A stretch of 64,000 nucleotides of DNA, from contig QMIW01000023.1 in assembly GCA_024434165.1 (NCBI GenBank), forward strand, positions 30,435-94,434, given 5' to 3'. The position numbers were made by a program, and so were the translations under genes. Position 1 is the stretch's first letter. The number at the start of each line of letters is the position of its first letter. This stretch comes from Chloroflexota bacterium (lineage in GTDB: Bacteria > Chloroflexota > Anaerolineae > Anaerolineales > Villigracilaceae). This document shows positions 7,737 to 13,165 of the stretch, one piece after another. A model generated the notes under the pieces. That model made no database searches. It was not told where the DNA came from and worked only from the letters and a program-made list of their open reading frames with translations.

Positions 7737-8503
7737 AACCGACCCTTTCCGATTTGGAACGACTCGCCCGCGAAGCGGGATCCATTCTCCGTGACGGCTA
7801 CAACAAAGATCACACGGTTCATTACAAAGGGACAATTGATCTTGTGACCGAAGCGGATCACGCCTCTGAAGCCTTTCTGCTCGGCGAGATCAAGTCGCAT
7901 TTCCCCGGCGGGCACATCCTCGCCGAAGAGAGCGGAAACATTCAAGGAAGCAACGAAGACCTCTGGTACATTGACCCGCTCGACGGCACGGTCAACTACG
8001 CTCATCACATCCCCATCTTTTGCGTCTCGATTGGTTTCGCCGCGAACGGCGTGGTGACTCTTGCCGCCGTCTACGACCCGCTGCGCGATGAAATGTTCAC
8101 CGCCGAGCGCGGCAAAGGCGCATTCCTAAACGGCAGGAAAATCCAGGTCTCCAACACGGATGAATTGCAGAAAAGCCTGCTTGTCACCGGCTTCCCTTAC
8201 GACACCTGGAGCACCGAACTGGACAATTTCAAATACTTCGAGCGCCTTGCCAAAAAGACGCAGGGCGTGCGCCGCCTCGGCTCCGCCGCCCTGGATGTGT
8301 GCTACGTGGGCGCAGGGCGTTTCGACGGCTTCTGGGAGTTCAAACTCAAACCCTGGGACATCGCCGCCGGAGGCTTGATCGCAAAAGAAGCCGGGGCAAA
8401 GGTCACAGCCATTGATGGAAGGGAAGATTATCTTTCCGCGCCGTTGTCCATTCTGGCAACCACACCGGGGATTTATGAGGAAGTGCGGGCGCTGTTGAAA
8501 TAA
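7733..8503 (+). CDS. Inositol monophosphatase family protein
   Basis: A 256-residue member of the inositol monophosphatase / FBPase / CysQ superfamily. The metal-binding EES at HILAEESG and the signature WYIDPLDGTVNYAH are intact, as is the C-terminal KPWDIAAGGLIAKEAGA with the third metal-ligand aspartate. Such enzymes dephosphorylate inositol phosphate, 3'-phosphoadenosine phosphate or related sugars; the sequence does not decide between these. The N-terminal helix (LARLAREAGSILRDGY) is typical. The gene overlaps rocF by four bases, and a strong hairpin follows at 8512. Confidence 0.88.
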   Translation: MKPTLSDLERLAREAGSILRDGYNKDHTVHYKGTIDLVTEADHASEAFLLGEIKSHFPGGHILAEESGNIQGSNEDLWYIDPLDGTVNYAHHIPIFCVSIGFAANGVVTLAAVYDPLRDEMFTAERGKGAFLNGRKIQVSNTDELQKSLLVTGFPYDTWSTELDNFKYFERLAKKTQGVRRLGSAALDVCYVGAGRFDGFWEFKLKPWDIAAGGLIAKEAGAKVTAIDGREDYLSAPLSILATTPGIYEEVRALLK

Positions 8504-8511
8504 CAAAAAAA

Positions 8512-8536
8512 CAATGGCGGATTGCCATCGTTTTTT
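8512..8536 (+). terminator. Intrinsic terminator
   Basis: ATGGC-GGATT-GCCAT forms a short stem preceded by an A-run and followed by CGTTTTTT. It closes the hutI-to-phosphatase transcript and faces the tRNA genes on the other strand. Confidence 0.7.
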
Positions 8537-8566
8537 AATCGCAAATTAAAAATCGTCAATTGAAGG

Positions 8567-8639
8567 TGGGCCCGGCAGGATTCGAACCTGCGACCAAGCG
8601 ATTATGAGTCGCCTGCGCTAACCGCTGCGCCACGGGCCC
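8567..8639 (-). tRNA. tRNA-Ile2 (CAT, lysidine type) rather than Met
   Basis: A 73-base cloverleaf: acceptor GGGCCCG/CGGGCCC, D-stem GCGC/GCGC, anticodon loop CTCATAA, T-arm GCAGG-TTCGAAT-CCTGC, discriminator A. The anticodon is CAT. The anticodon arm and variable loop (GGCGACTCATAATCGCTTGG) are the same as I recall for the E. coli ileX-type tRNA-Ile2, whose C34 is changed to lysidine so that it reads AUA. I therefore favour Ile2 over elongator Met; this part is recalled knowledge plus inference. It is probably co-transcribed with tRNA-Gly upstream. Confidence 0.85.
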
Positions 8640-8650
8640 GGATTAAGTTC

Positions 8651-8704
8651 CAAGTGTCAAGTGTCAGGGTGTCACGTGACACCTGGAACCTGACGCTTGA
8701 CACC
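8651..8704. repeat. Palindromic spacer between two tRNAs
   Basis: A perfect 16-bp palindrome (GGTGTCACGTGACACC at 8668-8683) is flanked by AAGTGTCAAGTGTCAG on the left and an imperfect inverse (CTGACGCTTGACAC) on the right. The structure may help processing of the tRNA-Gly/tRNA-Ile2 precursor or act as a partial terminator; it has no T-run. Confidence 0.6.
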
Positions 8705-8712
8705 GAATCAAG

Positions 8713-8784
8713 AGCGGGAGACGGGATTCGAACCCGCGAATGTCAGCTTGGAAGGCTGATGCCTTACCACTTGGCGACTCCCGC
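8713..8784 (-). tRNA. tRNA-Gly (TCC)
   Basis: A 72-base cloverleaf with acceptor GCGGGAG/CTCCCGC, anticodon stem TCAGC/GCTGA, anticodon loop CTTCCAA giving TCC, T-arm with GTTCGAATC, and discriminator T as usual for glycine tRNAs. The 3' CCA is not encoded. A consensus-like promoter lies just upstream at 8796-8824. Confidence 0.95.
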
Positions 8785-8795
8785 AAAGTGTCCTG

Positions 8796-8824
8796 ATTTT
8801 ACTTGTATGCCTGACGTCAGTCAA
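8796..8824 (-). promoter_or_regulatory. tRNA-Gly/Ile2 promoter
   Basis: Minus-strand TTGACT, 17-base spacer, TAAAAT, ending 11 bases before the tRNA-Gly 5' end. It is back to back with the tRNA-Arg promoter; the two -35 boxes are only five bases apart. Confidence 0.75.
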
Positions 8825-8829
8825 GCACC

Positions 8830-8858
8830 TTGACCGTCCTGAGGCATTACAGTACAAT
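8830..8858 (+). promoter_or_regulatory. tRNA-Arg promoter
   Basis: TTGACC, 17-base spacer, TACAAT, with the -10 ending 18 bases before the tRNA-Arg 5' end. Confidence 0.75.
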
Positions 8859-8876
8859 ACAGCCCGCTTAATAAAT

Positions 8877-8953
8877 GCCCTCGTAGCTCAGTGGATTAGA
8901 GCGCTTGCTTGCGGAGCAATAGGTCGCGTGTTCGAGTCGCGCCGAGGGCGCCA
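8877..8953 (+). tRNA. tRNA-Arg (GCG)
   Basis: Acceptor GCCCTCG/CGAGGGC, D-stem GCTC/GAGC, anticodon loop TTGCGGA giving GCG (reads CGC and CGU), T-arm GCGTG-TTCGAGT-CGCGC, discriminator G, encoded CCA. The first pair of the anticodon stem (C-T) is a mismatch. Most bacteria read CGU/CGC/CGA with an inosine tRNA (ACG), so an unmodified GCG arginine tRNA is less common. The 3' part of the gene, from the T-loop on, is repeated twice downstream (see the repeat at 8931). Confidence 0.85.
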
Positions 8954-8959
8954 CAATCA

Positions 8960-8987
8960 CCGTCTTTCGAACGAGAGACGGTTTTTC
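8960..8987 (+). terminator. tRNA-Arg terminator, first copy
   Basis: CCGTCT and AGACGG form a stem around TTCGAACGAG, followed by TTTTTCATTTTTT. It terminates the tRNA-Arg transcript. Confidence 0.85.
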
Positions 8988-9049
8988 ATTTTTTAGGCCG
9001 CGTGCCCCATCGAGGGACTTTTCGAGTCGCGCCGAGGGCGCCACAATCA

Positions 9050-9077
9050 CCGTCTTTCGAACGAGAGACGGTTTTTC
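9050..9077 (+). terminator. tRNA-Arg terminator, second copy
   Basis: The same CCGTCT/AGACGG hairpin and T-run as at 8960, 90 bases downstream in the second repeat unit. Confidence 0.8.
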
Positions 9078-9185
9078 GTTTTTTAGGCCGCGTGCCCCAT
9101 CGAGGGACTTTTCGAGTCGCGCCGAGGGCGCCACAAATTTCGAGAAGCGGAACTTCCGCTTCTTTTGCTTATAATTGGGACACAT

Positions 9186-9995
9186 ATGAACAAAAAGAAA
9201 CCCCATATCCTCCTCACCAACGACGATGGCATCCGTTCGCCCGGTCTGTGGGCGGCGGCGAGTGAACTCTCGAAGATCGGCTACGTCACCGTCGCCGCGC
9301 CGCGCGAGCAATCCACCGGCATGGGGCGCAGCCTGCCCAGCACGTCGGATGGGATCATTCGCAAAGAGAAAGTACAGGTCAACGGTCAGGAATGGGAAGT
9401 GTACGCGGTAGGCGGCTCCCCGGCGCAAGCCGTCCTGCACGGCGTATTGGAGATTGTCCCGCACAAACCCGACCTGGTCGTTTCGGGAATCAACTACGGA
9501 GAAAACGTTGGTTTGGGGATCACCATTTCCGGTACGGTGGGCGCGGCGATGGAAGCCGCCTCCCTCGGCTACCCCGCGCTGGCGGTCTCGCTCGAGACGG
9601 AAACCCATCAACACCTGAGCCACTCAGAAGAAGTGGATTTCAAAGCGGCGGGCTATTTCACCGCTTATTTTGCGAAACTGTTGTTGGAGAAGAAACTCTT
9701 CGATGGGGTGGATTTACTCAAGGTGGAAGTGCCGCGTCACGCCACGCCTGAGACGGGGTGGCAAATGGCGAGGCTTTCCCGCCACCGATACTATCAACCA
9801 ATCCCCGCCCAAAGAGAATCCTGGGATGTGCCCGGCTCCATCGGATACAAGCACGATAACAGCATTGACCAGGAACCCCAGGACACCGACGTGCACGTTT
9901 TGCGCAAGAAGAAAATGGTCGCGGTCACGCCCATCAACCTGGACATGACCGCGCGGGTGGATTTGAAGGAACTGGAAAATTATTTGCGGAAATAA
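9186..9995 (+). CDS. surE: 5'/3'-nucleotidase SurE
   Basis: A 269-residue SurE-family survival nucleotidase that removes phosphate from nucleoside monophosphates, active with a divalent metal. The N-terminal HILLTNDDGIRSPG holds the two metal-ligand aspartates; the REQSTGMGRSLP loop supplies the conserved serine; VSGINYGENVG is the third family motif with the metal-binding asparagine. I start at ATG 9186 because the preceding in-frame start would add a few residues unrelated to the family. It lies just after the tRNA 3'-end repeats. A large inverted repeat separates it from the convergent cupin gene. Confidence 0.92.
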   Translation: MNKKKPHILLTNDDGIRSPGLWAAASELSKIGYVTVAAPREQSTGMGRSLPSTSDGIIRKEKVQVNGQEWEVYAVGGSPAQAVLHGVLEIVPHKPDLVVSGINYGENVGLGITISGTVGAAMEAASLGYPALAVSLETETHQHLSHSEEVDFKAAGYFTAYFAKLLLEKKLFDGVDLLKVEVPRHATPETGWQMARLSRHRYYQPIPAQRESWDVPGSIGYKHDNSIDQEPQDTDVHVLRKKKMVAVTPINLDMTARVDLKELENYLRK

Positions 9996-9999
9996 TTTC

Positions 10000-10068
10000 A
10001 CCACAGATAAACACAGATGAAAAGGATCAGTCGTCAACCATCCGTGTTTATCTGCGTTCAGCTGTGGT
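10000..10068. terminator. Inverted repeat between convergent genes
   Basis: CCACAGATAAACACAGATG on the left pairs imperfectly with CATCCGTGTTTATCTG...CTGTGG on the right, giving a stem of about 20 pairs. It fills almost the whole gap between the surE stop and the cupin stop, so it probably ends both transcripts. The CACAGAT-ACACAGAT wording is a common dispersed intergenic repeat. Confidence 0.55.
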
Positions 10069-10392
10069 CTACGCGCGAATCATCGTCAACAGCATCTTGA
10101 ATTTTTGGATCGCCCTCAACGCATGGGGTTCGTTGGCGGGCATGATAATTGCATTCCCCTCTTTTAAGTGATACGGCTGACCGGAGATGGTCACTTCCGC
10201 CTCGCCTTCGAGGATGTGGACGAGCGCATCGTAGGGAGCGGTGTGCTCGCTCAAGCCCTGGTCTTTATCAAAGGCAAACAACGTAACGTTGCCCGCCTCC
10301 GCTTTGGTGATCTGGCGGCTGACAACCGAGCCTTCCTGATAACCGACCATTTCAGCGAAATTTAGAATTTGCGATTTTGGTGCAGTGGACAT
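10069..10392 (-). CDS. Cupin domain protein
   Basis: A 107-residue single-domain cupin (conserved beta-barrel). Motif 1 is degenerate (GLSEHTAPYDALVHILEGEAEVTI) but keeps a histidine and glutamate; motif 2 ends in NEPHALRAI. The GNAIIMPANEPHAL stretch is typical of small metal-binding cupins that act as sugar, antibiotic or stress-related accessory proteins. The substrate is unknown. It is convergent with surE, and the next gene upstream on the same strand is an MFS transporter about 100 bases away. Confidence 0.85.
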   Translation of the reverse strand: MSTAPKSQILNFAEMVGYQEGSVVSRQITKAEAGNVTLFAFDKDQGLSEHTAPYDALVHILEGEAEVTISGQPYHLKEGNAIIMPANEPHALRAIQKFKMLLTMIRA

Positions 10393-10492
10393 GGATTCCT
10401 CCAGTGGGATGTTTTAACACGAAGGACACGAATTGCACAAAGGGGGAAAGAAAACCCATCTTGCGTATCCCTTCTTCGTGACCTATCTATCC

Positions 10493-11719
10493 TTAGTGTC
10501 TGATCATTTCTTCTTCCGGCGGTTTCAAGGAGCGAAACTCCCGGAACAGCAACAGGTCATAGATGATTTTAAGCCCGCCGGATAAAAAAAACGGCGCGCT
10601 GAATAAAACCGGGATGCTGAAAAACACGCCGGTTAACGCCGGGGAGATGGCGGCGCCCACGGAACGGGCGATGGCGGTCACGCCTGCGGCGGCGGAACGT
10701 TCGTCGGGGTCCACCACTGCCACCGTGTAAGATTGACGCGTCGGCACATCCATTTGGGAGATGCTGAAGCGCAGGAGCAGGACTCCGATGGCGAGCGGCA
10801 GGCTCGGCATCAACGGGACGAGCATCAAAAGGATGTTGGACGGGATGTGCGTGAAGACCATCGTGTTGATCAGCCCGATCTTTTCCGCAAGTTTGACCGC
10901 CAGCAAGGCTGAGATTCCCGCCAGAATATTCGCGCCAAAGAAGATACTGCCGAGAATGCCCGTGTCCACGCCGAATTTGACGTGGAACCAATACGCCATC
11001 ATGCTCTGCACGAGCAAACCGCCTGCGAAAGCGTCAATGGAAAAGAGCGCGCTCAATTTCAGCACGACGTTCCGCGAGCGGTGCAAGCCCAGCACTTTTT
11101 TATTTTGATTTTGGGTTTTGGCGGCTTCGATGGCGGGGGAAACGCCGAGAAACAGGATTCCCAAAACCAAGCCGCCTAACGCATACCCAAACAGGATGAA
11201 GCGATAGGATTCCAACGCCGACCAGCCCTGCGATTGAAGCCACTGTGCCAGCCAGCCGCCTGCCAGCGCGCCAAATGCGGACGAAAAGGATCCGCCCAGG
11301 TTGTACCAGGCAAAGAGTCTCGTGCGCGATTGGTCGGAGACCAGTTGGGTCAGTCCCGCCTGCTCGACAGCAAGAAAAGGACCGATCTCCTTGTCGTTCG
11401 GGCTGATGACACCGATGATCGCCGCCGCCGCAAGCACAACGATGTTCCTGGTCAGCACGAATACGATTCCCGCACCCAGCATGAGCAATGCCCCGATGAG
11501 CAGGGTGCGTTTGCGTCCAAAACCGTCCGCGCGGGTGGTGAGCCAAAGCGTGATGACCGCGTCTCCCGCAAAGGTGAGGGTGAATAACAAACCAACTTGT
11601 TTTTCAGTCAGCCCCGCCTCGGTCAGATACAGTGCAAGGATCACTGCGAGGAATCCGTAACAGAACATGCGGATGATGCGGGTGGTGAAGAGCAGGATGA
11701 TGTCTTTGCGGTGAGGCAT
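10493..11719 (-). CDS. MFS transporter
   Basis: A 408-residue major facilitator protein with about twelve hydrophobic helices. The conserved loop 2-3 motif appears as TTRADGFGRKRTL, and a second-half LTEKQVGLLFTLTFAGDA segment is typical of drug-efflux-like members. I start at ATG 11719 (MPHRKDIILLF), which gives a normal N-terminus; a longer frame exists but overlaps chrA. The gene begins 11 bases after the chrA stop, so the two are likely co-transcribed. Substrate unknown. Confidence 0.87.
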   Translation of the reverse strand: MPHRKDIILLFTTRIIRMFCYGFLAVILALYLTEAGLTEKQVGLLFTLTFAGDAVITLWLTTRADGFGRKRTLLIGALLMLGAGIVFVLTRNIVVLAAAAIIGVISPNDKEIGPFLAVEQAGLTQLVSDQSRTRLFAWYNLGGSFSSAFGALAGGWLAQWLQSQGWSALESYRFILFGYALGGLVLGILFLGVSPAIEAAKTQNQNKKVLGLHRSRNVVLKLSALFSIDAFAGGLLVQSMMAYWFHVKFGVDTGILGSIFFGANILAGISALLAVKLAEKIGLINTMVFTHIPSNILLMLVPLMPSLPLAIGVLLLRFSISQMDVPTRQSYTVAVVDPDERSAAAGVTAIARSVGAAISPALTGVFFSIPVLFSAPFFLSGGLKIIYDLLLFREFRSLKPPEEEMIRH

Positions 11720-11730
11720 GATGTGTCCTT

Positions 11731-12900
11731 TTACATGAAAATCAACCCGAACAAGCCCGCGGCAAGCACAACCACGGCGACCGTCCATTTGGATTTCGAG
11801 AGGAAGAGGACGATCAACGCCAGGCTGAAAACGATCCAGGCGTTCAAGCCCAAGACGGTCTCGTTCAAAATTCCAAGCGCGGTGACGGCGATGAGACCGA
11901 CCACGCCTGCTGTGACTCCGTCCAAAAAGGCGTGCGCGGATTTGTTTTCGACGATTCGTTCGAGGGTTTCATGTCCGATCATGGTGAAGGCGAAGGCTGG
12001 GGCAAAGACACCGACGGTCATGGCAAGCGCGCCGAGCGGACCGCCGCCGATGTAGCCGACGAACGTGGAGAAGATGATGAGCGGCGCGGGGAGCAGGCCG
12101 GAAAGCGCGAGTCCATCCAGGAATTGGGCGTTGGTCAGCCACTGCCCCGCTGTCACCGCGTCGTGTTGAATGAAGGGAATCGCTGTGTATGCGCCTCCGA
12201 AGGTGAGCAGTCCCGCGCGCAGACCGGAAAACAGCAAAGCCCAAATGGAGGGCGTGGCAGCTGCAATGGTGGTAACGGCTTGGGCGGCGGCAGGCGCAGA
12301 AAAGGTCAGGGCGTGGAAAAGGATTCCGATGGAAAACACAAGCCCAAGCGTCAGTGCGAGGCGGGAGCGTTCCATTCCAACGAGGGCGTAGATCAATCCT
12401 GCAATCAAAAGCGTGATCAAGAAATTCACATCAAACAGTTGAGCAAATCCCGCGAGGAAGGCGATGCCCCACAGCCATTTGTTTTCATGCAGGGCGTGAC
12501 CGCCGATGCGATTCACTGCGCGCACGATGAGCGCGGCGACGGCGGGCTGCATTCCGAGAAACGCGGATTGAAAGAGCGGCGAGTTGATGCCGTACGAAAC
12601 GTACAGCCACGAAAGCGCGAACATGAGCAGAAAACCGGGAAGCATGAAGCCCAGCCCGGCAAGAAACGCACCGATTCGCCCGCGCGCGATCATGCCGAAA
12701 TAAACGCACAACTCATGCGCTTCGGGTCCAGGCAATGCCTGATACACCGCCAGCACGCGGTTGAAACGTTCGGGCGCGATCCATTTTTCTTCGTCCACAA
12801 GTTCCTGGCGAATCATCGCAATCTGCGCGACGGGTCCGCCCCAGGCGAGAAAGCCGAAATGAAGGAAGCGGAGGAAGAGTTGAAGGAGGGAGATGGGCAT
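11731..12900 (-). CDS. chrA: Chromate transporter, two-domain ChrA
   Basis: A 389-residue CHR-family transporter built of two homologous halves, each with the signature seen here as FGFLAWGGPVAQIAMIRQELV (residues 15-35) and LLTFGGAYTAIPFIQHDAV (second half). PGPEAHELCVYFG is the conserved first-half loop and SGLLPAPLIIFSTFVGYIGGG its counterpart. Two-domain members export chromate in proteobacteria; in other lineages the physiological anion is often unknown. It is the first gene of a probable two-gene transcript with the MFS gene. Start ATG 12900. Confidence 0.9.
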   Translation of the reverse strand: MPISLLQLFLRFLHFGFLAWGGPVAQIAMIRQELVDEEKWIAPERFNRVLAVYQALPGPEAHELCVYFGMIARGRIGAFLAGLGFMLPGFLLMFALSWLYVSYGINSPLFQSAFLGMQPAVAALIVRAVNRIGGHALHENKWLWGIAFLAGFAQLFDVNFLITLLIAGLIYALVGMERSRLALTLGLVFSIGILFHALTFSAPAAAQAVTTIAAATPSIWALLFSGLRAGLLTFGGAYTAIPFIQHDAVTAGQWLTNAQFLDGLALSGLLPAPLIIFSTFVGYIGGGPLGALAMTVGVFAPAFAFTMIGHETLERIVENKSAHAFLDGVTAGVVGLIAVTALGILNETVLGLNAWIVFSLALIVLFLSKSKWTVAVVVLAAGLFGLIFM

Positions 12901-12952
12901 GAGGGATAGAGGTCGGAGGTTGAAGGTCGAAAGTGGAAAGTAGAAAGTGGTG

Positions 12953-13165
12953 TCAGGTTTGGGTGAGTTGAGACAGCAGGCGATTCAAATTTTTTAGGAT
13001 GACATCGCGCGCGGCTTGATAATTTTCGCTGACGGGCGGCACACCTTCCCAATGTTCGATGGAATTAACTATCCTTCCACGAAGTTCACGAAGAAGCACG
13101 AATTTCTTTCGATTTTCGTGACCATTCGTGTTCGTCGTGAATTCTTCTTCGCTTGTCGTCAGTTG
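12953..13165 (-). other. Short open frame after the helicase, possibly a remnant
   Basis: A minus-strand frame without a clear ATG runs from 13165 to a TGA at 12953. Its first 30 residues come from a dispersed CACGAA-type repeat; the last 38 (NSIEHWEGVPPVSENYQAAR...) look protein-like. It could be the eroded end of a gene once placed after the helicase. I do not recognise it. Otherwise this 258-base gap holds only simple GTCGAAAGTGGAAAG repeats. Confidence 0.25.

Larger units (their letters stand above)
8931..9136 (+). repeat. 90-bp tandem repeat carrying tRNA-Arg 3' end and terminator
   Basis: Two full 90-bp units (8931-9020, 9021-9110) and a third partial unit (9111-9136). Each begins with the tRNA T-loop (TTCGAGTCGCGCCG) through CCACA, then a terminator hairpin, then AGGCCGCGTGCCCCATCGAG. 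The two full units differ at one base (TTTCATTT versus TTTCGTTT). The result is one intact tRNA and two 3'-end fragments with encoded CCA. The pattern could come from replication slippage or from repeated use of the tRNA end as an attachment site; no integrase is present here. Confidence 0.95.

Noticed and set aside
8868..9623. Minus-strand protein with tandem 30-residue repeats
   Set aside because: It is the translated complement of tRNA-Arg, its 90-bp repeats and the start of surE.
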